From positions 434,001 to 498,000 of the forward strand of contig NZ_CP047224.1 in NCBI RefSeq assembly GCF_009856525.1: a stretch of 64,000 nt of DNA, read 5' to 3'. The notes below the pieces were generated by a model that was not told the origin of the DNA, made no database searches, and saw only the letters and a program-made list of their open reading frames with translations. Position 1 is the first letter of the stretch; each line of letters starts with the position of its first letter. Positions 1 through 8,643 of the stretch are shown here, piece after piece. The position numbers were made by a program, and so were the translations under genes. The DNA comes from Neorickettsia findlayensis (GTDB lineage: Bacteria; Pseudomonadota; Alphaproteobacteria; Rickettsiales; Anaplasmataceae).

Positions 1-280
1 CTTCAACTTTATTTTCAATATCGTTGAGCGCAGTAACAATGATCACTGGGATGTGCATGGTGGAGTAATCACTTTTCAGACGTTTACACGTTTCAAATCC
101 ATCCATTTCTGGCATCATCACGTCCAGCAAAATTACATCTGGCTGATGCCTCCTAGCAAGCTCTATTGCAGCAATTCCAGAGGAAGCAGTAATCACTTGA
201 TAATACTTTGCTGTTAATTTGATCTCTAATATCTTAATGTTGCTTGGGATATCATCCACAACTAGAATTAATGCAGTCAT
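1..280 (-). CDS. pleD: PleD-type response regulator, N-terminal receiver domain (truncated by window edge)
   Basis: The first 93 residues form a CheY-like receiver domain: the acidic pair D9-D10, the phospho-acceptor D53 in LLDVMMPEMDG, and the switch threonine T83 in IIVTALND. The gene runs off the left edge, so the output domain is not visible. In alphaproteobacteria this very sequence style, with VVDDIPSN at the start, is typical of PleD, which carries two receivers and a GGDEF diguanylate cyclase domain and makes cyclic di-GMP. A PleC-like kinase lies at 23148-24854 and could be its partner. The ATG at 280 starts cleanly after a short gap to the tatB-like gene. The receiver call is firm; the PleD identity is inferred because the GGDEF part is missing here. 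Confidence 0.75.
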   Translation of the reverse strand, partial: MTALILVVDDIPSNIKILEIKLTAKYYQVITASSGIAAIELARRHQPDVILLDVMMPEMDGFETCKRLKSDYSTMHIPVIIVTALNDIENKVE

Positions 281-325
281 TGTTTTTTACATTCAGGCAG
301 CAAAACGACGTATAGTACTATACTG

Positions 326-604
326 TTACTCACAATCCTTCTTTTCGATTTTCTCTACATCTTTTTCTTCTACTCGCAAATCGAGTGGAGCTTCATAAAC
401 CTCGTATACCCGATCATCATCTCCGGTAATAGATTTAGAAGATACAGGTCGATGAAGATAATCTATCCATTCTTTTTTTAGTAGCTCAAAGCGTTCATTA
501 AGGCTTCTAAGGGTCCCAAAAATTTCTCTTATGGATTCCTTGTCCAAGAAAAAAACTGCTATTCCAAGAATGACAAGGAGCTCAAAAAAGCCCACCCCTA
601 ACAT
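326..604 (-). CDS. tatB: TatB-like Sec-independent translocase component
   Basis: This 92-residue protein has one N-terminal membrane helix (about residues 3-20), a conserved-position glutamate E8 in GFFEL, an amphipathic stretch (REIFGTLRSLNERFELLKK) and a charged C-terminal tail. That order is the TatA/TatB layout, and E8 is the residue type found in TatB. TatB joins TatC to bind twin-arginine signal peptides of folded exported proteins. The usual Gly-Pro hinge after the helix is replaced by LDKES, which is odd. It sits 4 bp after the glutamate dehydrogenase stop codon on the same strand, so it is probably cotranscribed. TatC is not in the window. TatA remains an alternative name. Confidence 0.65.
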   Translation of the reverse strand: MLGVGFFELLVILGIAVFFLDKESIREIFGTLRSLNERFELLKKEWIDYLHRPVSSKSITGDDDRVYEVYEAPLDLRVEEKDVEKIEKKDCE

Positions 605-608
605 AATA

Positions 609-3600
609 CTAATACTCCTTCAACAGCATTGAACGTAAACGCTTCACAAGGACCATGAACTTATTCATATCAAGTTCTCCAGAAGACGCAACCTCGTTAT
701 AAAATGACTTATAGCGCTCAAGTTTTGCAGAGTACTTACTACTCCACTTTTCAATTGATGCACTGTAGTCAACGTCTTCGGTGACATATTTTGCAATTTC
801 ACGAGTAAATGCAAACTGCTCTTTACAGAGTTCATCTAGCAGACAATACACGGACATTCTTTGCCAGTAAGAACCATTTTCAAACTTTTCGCATGCCATT
901 TCCCTTAAAGAGGAAAGAGATAAAGCTGCACCTACATTAAAATAAATCCGTCCGACAGTCAGACAATCTATTTTGTGATCATCATTCTCAAGAATGATCC
1001 TACGGGTCTGTACAATTCCCAAAGCAGCTTCAATAAATCCCAAGCTTGCTAATTTAGCACTCAGTTCAGTTGGTAGACCAATAGATTCAAATACACAAAG
1101 CGAGTCTTGATACTTTTTAAGAGAAGCAGCGTCAAGGATTTCCACTAATCTTTGACTTATTTCTCTAATTTCTTGAGAGAAATCTTCTACAAGTGAGATA
1201 ATGTTTATTGGATTCAGACAATTTTTGAGCAACCAATGCACTGAACGGTTTAAAAATTGCACAAAGATCGAATCAATACCATGAAAAGAATGAATATCCA
1301 CTTTCCCAATAAAATTCTCGAGCTCATCAAAAATTGGGGAGAGTTCATATATTTCCATAACTGCAACAAGCACATAGATTACCTCTTTAGATGAGAAACC
1401 AGTGTTCTGAACTATGTTTTGAACAAACGTACATCCAAATCTGTTAATGATGTCGTTAGCAAGCTTCGTTGCAATGATCTCACGTCTAAGAGGATGATTT
1501 AAGATCTCACTCATGAACCTTTCCCGCATCAGGGTTGGAAAATAATTTATAAGATAGCGATTCAAAATCTTTTCATCTGGCAAGTTAGAAGTTATAATTT
1601 TTTCATAGATGTACATCTTGCTGTAAGCTGATAACACAGCTAACTGAGGTCGCTCAAAGCTTCTACCTTCTGCGAACAGGCGTTTTATTTCGTCATCGGA
1701 GGGTAAAAACTCTACCTTCCTATCTAAAAGACCCACTTTAACTAGCTTGTTTAGCAAATTCTGATACTGTTCAAGTTGTCTACCGGATCTCATTATCTCC
1801 ATCGCCATCATAAGAGACTGAACCCTGTTTATATTCAGAAGTATTAATTTAACTACTTCTGGCTCTATTGCTACCAGCAGAGCATCCCGTTCTTCAAGCG
1901 TAATCTTCCTCGATTTTACAGCGCTGGAAAGGGCAATTTTTATATTGACCTCCATATCGGAACACGACACACCAGCACAGTTATCTATAAAGTCTGTGTT
2001 TATAATTCCACCCTTCGCAGCATATTCTATCCTACCGAACTGCGTGCAACCTAAGTTTCCACCTTCAATAAAGATCGAAGCTCTAATATTTTTCCCATCG
2101 ACCCTTACATTATCGTTAGACTTATCTCCGACTACATCGTTACTTTCTTGAGAAGACTTAACATACGTTCCTATTCCACCATTCCAAATAACATCTACAT
2201 CTGCCTGAAGAATATGTTTAATCAACTCATCTGGGGTAAGGATATCCTCGGATATCTCGAAAAGCTCCTTTACTTCGCTACTGACCCGTATGGCTTTTTC
2301 ACTACGCAAAAAAACGCCTCCACCTCGTGAGATAATGGAAGGGTTATAGTCTTTCCAGGTTGATGCAGGCATATTGAAAAGCCGTTTCCTTTCCTCGAAA
2401 GAGGCCTTTGGATTAACTGGATTCGGATCCACAAAAATATGCACGTGGTTAAATGCAGCAACGAGCTTCAGTTCGTCTGAAAGCAGCATCCCATTTCCAA
2501 ATACGTCGCCAGACATATCACCTATACCGACAACTGTAAACTCTTTTTTCTTTAACTCACCAAACTTCTCCCAGAAAGCCATCTCAAGAGAGATCCATGC
2601 ACCACGCGCAGTAATTCCCAACTTTTTATGATCATATCCATGTGAACCACCCGAAGCAAAGGCATCACCGAGCCAGAAACTATACTCTGCAGAAACATCG
2701 TTTGCGTAATTTGAAAAATTGGCTGTACCCTTATCTGCAGCAACCACAAGATAGCAGTCATCCGCATCATAAGTGACAATATCCTTCACTTTTTGACACT
2801 TCCCGTCGACAATATTATCTGTAAGATCGAGCAAACCCCTTAAGAAATCCTGATAATATCGAATTGCCATCTCAGCCATAAGCTTCCTATCTTCTATACT
2901 TTTCTTGATAACGAAGCCTCCCTTTGAACCAACAGGGATAATAGCAGTATTTTTTGCCATCTGAGCTTTCATAAGCCCGAGAATTTCAACACGGAAATCT
3001 TGAATTCTATCGGACCATCTGATGCCGCCACGTGCAACCTTTCCGCCTCTCAGATGTATCGCTTCGAATTGACTGTGGTAAACAAAAACCTCTACAAAGG
3101 GCTTAGGAAGAGGCATGTCAGAAACTTCCTTGGAGGAAACTTTAATTGAGATATACTCTTTGTTCATGTAATAATTTGTCCGCAGTATCGCGAAGCATAG
3201 TCCTGCAAGGGCCCTAATGATATTATCATAAATTATGTTAGTCACTGACGACAGAAGCTCCTCAAGCTTTGCCTTCAGAATTTTGATTTCTTCATTTCTC
3301 ACAGCGTCATCTATTTCCTGTGAAAAACGCATGTGAAACATCTTAATAATCAACACTGCAGCTTCCGGAACATGCGACAGTGCTGCTTGTATATATGCGG
3401 GATTATACTTAAAAGATACCTGCTTCAGGTATCCAGCAAAAACACGTAATAGAACAACTTCACGCCAAGATAAACCTGCCAAGACTACCAGAGCATTGTA
3501 ACCATCATTTTCCAACTGCTCATTAAGAATTCTTAGCAGTGAATCCTCAAACTTATCTTTTATTTGAGAGAGAGGAAAAAGCATCTCTTCACCGCTTTTT

Positions 3601-5369
3601 AGGAGAAAATGGTGTATCATCACTCCAGGTGTGCATTTAATCCTATAGCAATTATGCTCCACCACCTCCATTGCCATATTTTCGATAACTAATATCAGCT
3701 GGTAGAGTTCTAATTTCCCTTCAGGAAAATATATCTTTAAATAGCGATGTTTTCTTTCTTCATAGAGTTTAACTTCTATAAGTTTCTCTCGCGTGACATT
3801 GCATATTTTTCCAATATCCCCATAAGCCGAGGCGACATCAAAAGATTCTTTATAACTTTCTGGAAATTTTCCAACGTACTCCCTGTATTTTAATTTTTCC
3901 TCTTTTTTAAGCACAGAATCTGTAATCAATTGTCCAAGCTCATCTTCCCAGTCCTTTGCCATTGAGGTCAGTCTTTCTTCTATTTCTTCATCCGTGCACG
4001 AGGAAATAAAAGAACCGACATTGAAGACAAATTGCAGTCTAACAAGCCCAGACTCGCCAATTACAACATATTCATCTGCTAGAGTACCATTAAAGGTTTT
4101 TGTGAGGAAATCTCTGATCTTGTAGCGCAGTTTCATACTAAACTGTGCATTTGGAACAAAAACAACACAATAAATAAACATCCCTACTTCATCTCTTCTG
4201 ATGAAAACCCTCAGACTTGGCTTAACGGCCAAAGAGATCATACCTTTGCAAATCTTGTGGAGTTCCTCACTTGAAGTCTGAAACAGCTCCCCTTTGGACA
4301 TGCCCTGCATTAATGCTAGTAGGGATTTATGATTATGCCCACCCTTCACGAAACCTGACATTCTTTCGATATTCTCTATTTTTCTACGCAAGATAGGTAT
4401 CAACCTTACATCTCTATAGTGTGCTAGAGACGTAAATAGACCGAGAAATCTCTTTTCTCCGATTACTTCTCCATTTTCTGAGAGACACTTGATTCTTATA
4501 CAATCGGCATTGACGCGTCTATGGACACGAGAAACATACCTAGATCTGCCAATATGTAGAACTCCCTTATACTCTCTAAACTTATCGTCACCGCCGAGCT
4601 CTGTTTCAAATTTTGAAATACCAAGAGAAAAAGTAGGCTCTTTTTCAAGTTTTTTACCCACCAATCTATATTCGTCGTAACCTAGGAAAATGAAATTATC
4701 GTCGTTTAACCATTTAAGAAACGCAGTAACCTCATCACTGAGCGAACAGCTTGGATTTTTTTGCTTTGCAGGATCAGAAGAATCAATTCTCTGAATCTCA
4801 TTTTCCAAAACAGTAAGCATTCTTCCCCAATCAGCAACTACATTTGCAACAAGCCTACTTACATCTTCAAGCTTTTTCTGTAGTTCGGAGATTTTTTCAG
4901 GTGATGCAGAACTAACAAGAAAGTAAATGAAAGACTCATTCCCAAAGTTAGCAGGACTCTCCTTCTTATGTATTTTTGTTAATTCTCCGTCTTGGTTTCT
5001 TTCGACTGATAAAACAACGTTCAAACGTCTGTATACAGTAAAACCATTCGCCTTAATTTCTCCGGTAAAAGAGTCGACTAAAAATGGAATATCAGGATTT
5101 AAAATGAATATTGCTACCCGGTCCTTCTGTAAAATATCCGGTACTTTCGATAGGGTAAAAATCTCAATTTTCCTTTGATGCGGCAAACGTTCCTTCAAAA
5201 AACTATAAGCCTCATTTGCAATCTCAGAAAACAACTTTATTTCTGCATACTTTTCGGTTGGTAGTGTTGCATAAAACTGTTCCACAAATGATACGAAATT
5301 TTCGGATAACCCATTCTCAACACTCGAGACTATGGTTGCGATAAATTGCGAATATGTGTTTTTTTCCAT
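609..5369 (-). CDS. gdhB: NAD-specific glutamate dehydrogenase, large (about 180 kDa) type
   Basis: This 1586-residue enzyme oxidatively deaminates glutamate to 2-oxoglutarate and ammonia with NAD in the cytoplasm. The length matches the large bacterial NAD-GDH family (about 1600 residues). A long N-terminal region with ACT-like regulatory segments comes first, and the catalytic core starts near residue 780 with GGIRWSDR, followed near 810 by VGSKGGF with the substrate-binding lysine. VVGIGDMSGDVFGNGML near residue 950 and the conserved FVDPNPVNP stretch also belong to this family. In Neorickettsia-like bacteria glutamine/glutamate is thought to be a main energy source, so this gene feeds the TCA cycle enzymes also seen here (sucB, sdhB). 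It is transcribed away from the small gene at 5583. No frameshift is seen. Confidence 0.95.
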   Translation of the reverse strand: MEKNTYSQFIATIVSSVENGLSENFVSFVEQFYATLPTEKYAEIKLFSEIANEAYSFLKERLPHQRKIEIFTLSKVPDILQKDRVAIFILNPDIPFLVDSFTGEIKANGFTVYRRLNVVLSVERNQDGELTKIHKKESPANFGNESFIYFLVSSASPEKISELQKKLEDVSRLVANVVADWGRMLTVLENEIQRIDSSDPAKQKNPSCSLSDEVTAFLKWLNDDNFIFLGYDEYRLVGKKLEKEPTFSLGISKFETELGGDDKFREYKGVLHIGRSRYVSRVHRRVNADCIRIKCLSENGEVIGEKRFLGLFTSLAHYRDVRLIPILRRKIENIERMSGFVKGGHNHKSLLALMQGMSKGELFQTSSEELHKICKGMISLAVKPSLRVFIRRDEVGMFIYCVVFVPNAQFSMKLRYKIRDFLTKTFNGTLADEYVVIGESGLVRLQFVFNVGSFISSCTDEEIEERLTSMAKDWEDELGQLITDSVLKKEEKLKYREYVGKFPESYKESFDVASAYGDIGKICNVTREKLIEVKLYEERKHRYLKIYFPEGKLELYQLILVIENMAMEVVEHNCYRIKCTPGVMIHHFLLKSGEEMLFPLSQIKDKFEDSLLRILNEQLENDGYNALVVLAGLSWREVVLLRVFAGYLKQVSFKYNPAYIQAALSHVPEAAVLIIKMFHMRFSQEIDDAVRNEEIKILKAKLEELLSSVTNIIYDNIIRALAGLCFAILRTNYYMNKEYISIKVSSKEVSDMPLPKPFVEVFVYHSQFEAIHLRGGKVARGGIRWSDRIQDFRVEILGLMKAQMAKNTAIIPVGSKGGFVIKKSIEDRKLMAEMAIRYYQDFLRGLLDLTDNIVDGKCQKVKDIVTYDADDCYLVVAADKGTANFSNYANDVSAEYSFWLGDAFASGGSHGYDHKKLGITARGAWISLEMAFWEKFGELKKKEFTVVGIGDMSGDVFGNGMLLSDELKLVAAFNHVHIFVDPNPVNPKASFEERKRLFNMPASTWKDYNPSIISRGGGVFLRSEKAIRVSSEVKELFEISEDILTPDELIKHILQADVDVIWNGGIGTYVKSSQESNDVVGDKSNDNVRVDGKNIRASIFIEGGNLGCTQFGRIEYAAKGGIINTDFIDNCAGVSCSDMEVNIKIALSSAVKSRKITLEERDALLVAIEPEVVKLILLNINRVQSLMMAMEIMRSGRQLEQYQNLLNKLVKVGLLDRKVEFLPSDDEIKRLFAEGRSFERPQLAVLSAYSKMYIYEKIITSNLPDEKILNRYLINYFPTLMRERFMSEILNHPLRREIIATKLANDIINRFGCTFVQNIVQNTGFSSKEVIYVLVAVMEIYELSPIFDELENFIGKVDIHSFHGIDSIFVQFLNRSVHWLLKNCLNPINIISLVEDFSQEIREISQRLVEILDAASLKKYQDSLCVFESIGLPTELSAKLASLGFIEAALGIVQTRRIILENDDHKIDCLTVGRIYFNVGAALSLSSLREMACEKFENGSYWQRMSVYCLLDELCKEQFAFTREIAKYVTEDVDYSASIEKWSSKYSAKLERYKSFYNEVASSGELDMNKFMVLVKRLRSMLLKEY

Positions 5370-5582
5370 GTTACTCTGATGGCTGCGAACCGAACTACGT
5401 CATTGTAGCACAACTTTTGTTTATTTTTGGTTGTAAAAACGAGGCTTATATTTTGTCTTATACTAAAACAAAATATATTCTAGACTGCAGCGTGATATAG
5501 TTAAGTTGCTCATTTTGGATTGTCTTTTTTTACAAACTAATGTTAGAATCCGTCCGGGTTTAAGTAAGATGAAGTTTTAATT
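5370..5582. promoter_or_regulatory. Divergent intergenic region between gdhB and a small hypothetical gene
   Basis: This 213-bp AT-rich gap separates two divergent genes and must contain the promoters of both. Several AT-rich blocks are present (for example around 5450-5480), but I cannot pick a convincing -35/-10 pair for either direction. The downstream gene at 5583 is preceded by a purine-rich AAGATGAAG about 9-17 bases before its ATG. No RNA gene or palindrome of note is visible. Confidence 0.3.
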
Positions 5583-5858
5583 ATGCAGGACCACATTCTT
5601 CTCAGGAGCGGAGCTCTTGCTGGGGTTGTTCTTTCAGAAGATGACTTAAAAGAATTCTCACCGCAAGTAGAAATTCTTCTTGGTTGGGAAAAGGGAATTT
5701 CAAAAATGGCAAAGCAAAGAAAGAGTAATCCTCGAGTAAAGTTAATGCAAGAGAAGCTCTTTACATTCAGCTTTGAAGAGGAGTCTCGCTGCGATGAAAT
5801 ACGGTCGCACGTTAAGACTGAGCACGGATATTTTGTCGTCCCGAAAGTGATTGGCTAA
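5583..5858 (+). CDS. Small hypothetical protein
   Basis: A 91-codon frame starting with ATG and lying alone between gdhB (divergent) and the PAS-like gene (convergent). The protein is hydrophilic, with no signal peptide or membrane helix. A basic central patch (KMAKQRKSNPRVKLMQ) is followed by an acidic/aromatic part (FTFSFEEESRCDE) and ends HGYFVVPKVIG. I do not recognise the family. The basic middle could bind nucleic acid or ribosomes, but that is speculation. The frame stays open through a region where the other five frames are interrupted, and the codons resemble those of neighbouring genes, so it is probably real. The end is followed by a T-rich stretch around 5899-5905. Confidence 0.55.
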   Translation: MQDHILLRSGALAGVVLSEDDLKEFSPQVEILLGWEKGISKMAKQRKSNPRVKLMQEKLFTFSFEEESRCDEIRSHVKTEHGYFVVPKVIG

Positions 5859-5939
5859 TCTCTTTCTTTGTCCTGATTAATACGGAGTTGGGTTCGCTTT
5901 TTTTCTTATTTGTCTTTAGATGTACACTCTATAGCTGCC

Positions 5940-6869
5940 CTATCTAAATATAAGAATGGTCTCTTTCATATACGGTATGACCTCTACACTCACTGAGCAG
6001 TCATCTAGATCCATTCTTATTGTTTTTGGTGTAACTACATCCTTAAGCTCGGGCTTCTGTTTATTGATTGCCTTATCGAGCATTTTTTCCTTCAGATACG
6101 CCCTAGAACACGCTATCTTGCGCATATTATGATCAAGTATCACGATCTTTTCCGACGTATTTTTCAATATAATCTCTGTCCTTTTGTTATAGAGCTCAAC
6201 AACGGCACTACTTGTTCTAAGACTTGTATTATCCTGCCCAAAGAGCGCAATCACGTCGCTATTGATCCTGGCATCAATAAGCAGAGATTTAGTATCCATT
6301 TCAACTTCCAAAACACAACTTTTACTCGGTAAAGTAATGAACTCCTTCCAGTTCAAATATTCTTTATTGTAAACCTCATGAGCTGCGCTCTTCCAGTATA
6401 ATAAAAAGGGCGAGCAATCAAGCATCTGCTGTGTACACTCTACCTTCTTGGTGAGATATGTGTTTTCTTTTTCCAACCTACTAACACTTTGCAAACTCAC
6501 AGAAAGATCTAAGAATAATATTGCGCTCTTACCCCCTTCTACTTTACAGAGAACAGCAATCATAGAAATCTCATCATTTTTTTTACTTCTCAAAAAGAAT
6601 TTTCCATTTTCTACGTGCTTTCCAAGCGCTTTCTGAAGCGCATCACCATTCGTAAAATTTTGTAAAAATTCCGCCAGTGAATAGTATTGCTGTTTATCTA
6701 GTTCAAGCTTGAAAATTTCCGTATCAGATGCAGAGTCCCGGATATAAAAGTTATCACAACTTTTGACTAAGCAATCAGTAAAAGAGTCTTTACTTTTCGC
6801 ACGAAGCTTTATCTTACTGCTTCGAAAGAGTACGATCAATAAAATGGATAGTATTATTAACTCAAGCAT
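5940..6869 (-). CDS. Membrane-anchored PAS-like protein, hypothetical
   Basis: A 309-residue protein with one N-terminal membrane helix (about residues 1-17, LIILSILLIVLF) and a long soluble part. The segment starting near residue 148 (LDCSPFLLYWKSAAHEVYN) matches the opening of PAS sensory folds, and a second PAS-like stretch begins near 240 (KIVILDHNMRKIACSRAYL). No histidine kinase, GGDEF or DNA-binding domain follows, so it may act as a sensor subunit or scaffold, somewhat like the non-kinase part of DivL-type proteins. Its ATG overlaps the gltX stop codon by one base, which implies translational coupling. Function is unknown; the PAS reading comes from pattern similarity only. Confidence 0.6.
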   Translation of the reverse strand: MLELIILSILLIVLFRSSKIKLRAKSKDSFTDCLVKSCDNFYIRDSASDTEIFKLELDKQQYYSLAEFLQNFTNGDALQKALGKHVENGKFFLRSKKNDEISMIAVLCKVEGGKSAILFLDLSVSLQSVSRLEKENTYLTKKVECTQQMLDCSPFLLYWKSAAHEVYNKEYLNWKEFITLPSKSCVLEVEMDTKSLLIDARINSDVIALFGQDNTSLRTSSAVVELYNKRTEIILKNTSEKIVILDHNMRKIACSRAYLKEKMLDKAINKQKPELKDVVTPKTIRMDLDDCSVSVEVIPYMKETILIFR

Positions 6870-8170
6870 CAGCTAAGTAAATCGTTCAGTCTGATCAATA
6901 TTCTCTTTCTACCTATGAACGGAAGAATATTTGCCATTTCTGGACCACCTCCTTTTCCAGTTAATGCAAGTCTCAGATTGATATGAACCTCTTTCCTATT
7001 ATATCCGCACTTTTCCACGATTAGACCAACCCACCGTCTATATGTCTCGGGAGAGACTTCTTCCTGAGGAAGTAGCAATATAGCATCTCTGATAAGTTGT
7101 GTATTGCACTCGGTACCAGAGTAAATTTTAGCCTCAGTAGTACATATTTCCCACCAATAATTTACATCAGAAATAAATTTTACGTTATTTTTAACAGCAT
7201 CCCAGAAAGGTTTTGATACACCTCCCAAACGTTTTGCAAGATCTTCATAGGTAGAAAGACGCAAAAAATCAGCATTAAGAGCATAGACTTCATCTTCTAA
7301 AACAGTCACGGATGAAGACGAAGAATAATTTTCCAAATTAAAATTGCTATAATTCTTAAAATTCTCAAAAGTAGCTTGAGACTTGGCGCCCAGATTTAAC
7401 AAGTATAGGCATACCACTTCAGGCTCTATGTGATTTTCTCTAAATGCTTGTATTTCGTTACCGCCAGCTCTTTTAGACATCTTCCCAGTACGCATTTTCA
7501 GCAGTGGCATATGAGCAAAACTTGGAATTTCAGTGCACCCCAGTGCTTCAAAAATCTGTATCTGCACAGCAGTGTTAGAGATATGATCCTCACCACGAAT
7601 AATAGTACTAATTCTGCACTCAATATCGTCAACAACCGAAGGCAACATATATGTGTAAGTACCATTTTCCCTTATAACAATTGGATCACTCGTGCTATGT
7701 AAATCTATTACTATTTTTCCTCGAAGCTTATCCTCCCACGTAACCACCTGATCAGGATTGAGTTCAAAACGATAGTATGGAGGCCGGATTGAATGCTTAG
7801 GTTCAGTTTTTTTTCTGTATACGGGTGGAAGACCGCGAGCTAAAAGTGCTCTACGTTCTATCTCAAGCTCTTCAGGTGTCTCATAACAGGCATAAATCCT
7901 TCCACTTTCTTTTAGCTTAACTACTGCATTTGCATAAAGCTCACATCGCTCAGATTGTTTGATACAGAGATCTTCCTCAATCCCAAGCCATAACAAGTCT
8001 GTAAAAATCTTGTCTACGTATTCACTCTTGATTCTTGTGACATCCGTATCATCGATTCTCAAAATAAATTCGCCTCCAGAAGATCGAGCTGTAAAGTATG
8101 CAATTAGTGCTGTTCTTGCATTTCCTAAATGAATGAGTCCAGTTGGACTTGGTGCAAAACGGGTAATCAT
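6869..8170 (-). CDS. gltX: Glutamyl-tRNA synthetase
   Basis: The 433-residue class I aminoacyl-tRNA synthetase charges tRNA with glutamate using ATP. The start RFAPSPTGLIHLGNART contains the HIGH-type signature (H14-LGN) and KMSKR appears near residues 231-236. The HRLDDTD-type motif is seen as RIDDTD near residue 40. Rickettsiales usually carry two GltX paralogues, one of which charges tRNA-Gln with glutamate for later amidation; which one this is cannot be told here. The start overlaps the end of mrpE by 4 bases and the stop overlaps the next gene by 1 base, so it lies in the middle of an nrdB-mrpE-gltX-PAS operon. Confidence 0.95.
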   Translation of the reverse strand: MITRFAPSPTGLIHLGNARTALIAYFTARSSGGEFILRIDDTDVTRIKSEYVDKIFTDLLWLGIEEDLCIKQSERCELYANAVVKLKESGRIYACYETPEELEIERRALLARGLPPVYRKKTEPKHSIRPPYYRFELNPDQVVTWEDKLRGKIVIDLHSTSDPIVIRENGTYTYMLPSVVDDIECRISTIIRGEDHISNTAVQIQIFEALGCTEIPSFAHMPLLKMRTGKMSKRAGGNEIQAFRENHIEPEVVCLYLLNLGAKSQATFENFKNYSNFNLENYSSSSSVTVLEDEVYALNADFLRLSTYEDLAKRLGGVSKPFWDAVKNNVKFISDVNYWWEICTTEAKIYSGTECNTQLIRDAILLLPQEEVSPETYRRWVGLIVEKCGYNRKEVHINLRLALTGKGGGPEMANILPFIGRKRILIRLNDLLS

Positions 8171-8643
8171 CTGAGAAGAGAATCGGAAATACGCTTCTTC
8201 ATCTCAGATATCCCAGAAGTAAATTCTTTGCTGAAACAATGAAAACAAATACGCTGATTATCCATCATAACCGTCACTGTGCCTGGAGTAAGCGTAACAG
8301 AAAGTCCAAAAATGACGTTAATTACATCATTCTCGAATAACTCCTCCTCAGTAACGAATTGTCTACTGCAATTAAGATGCGGTATATGACTGGAGTAAAC
8401 AAGCTTTAAAAGTGAGAAGGATGACAAAAAGATCTGTGCTATGAGCCACAACACATATCTCAAGAAGCGAAAAGAAAAAACAACGGAAAAATCAAATGAA
8501 GATCGCAAGAAAAACAAATAAGAAACATAAGAAAGCGCTGCAGCAGACAATCCAAAAACAAAAAGAAACATCGACTTTTGACCTGAAAGAATCAGCCAAA
8601 ATGCAATCAGAGAAAGTATCGGCAACATGAAACCTTTATGCAT
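8167..8643 (-). CDS. mnhE: Mrp/Mnh-type Na+/H+ antiporter subunit E
   Basis: The C-terminal half carries the MnhE family signature: NVIFGLSVTLTPGTVTVMM followed by a short cytoplasmic tail with FHCF. Two or three membrane helices lie in the first 90 residues. In Mrp antiporters subunit E is a small membrane part of a multi-subunit complex exchanging Na+ for H+; no other small Mrp subunits adjoin it. The open frame extends upstream to 8715, deep inside nrdB, but I place the start at the ATG at 8643, which overlaps the nrdB stop. A second ATG at 8628, four bases after AAAGG, is equally possible. The product is then 153-158 residues, the usual family length. Confidence 0.75.
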   Translation of the reverse strand: MHKGFMLPILSLIAFWLILSGQKSMFLFVFGLSAAALSYVSYLFFLRSSFDFSVVFSFRFLRYVLWLIAQIFLSSFSLLKLVYSSHIPHLNCSRQFVTEEELFENDVINVIFGLSVTLTPGTVTVMMDNQRICFHCFSKEFTSGISEMKKRISDSLLR

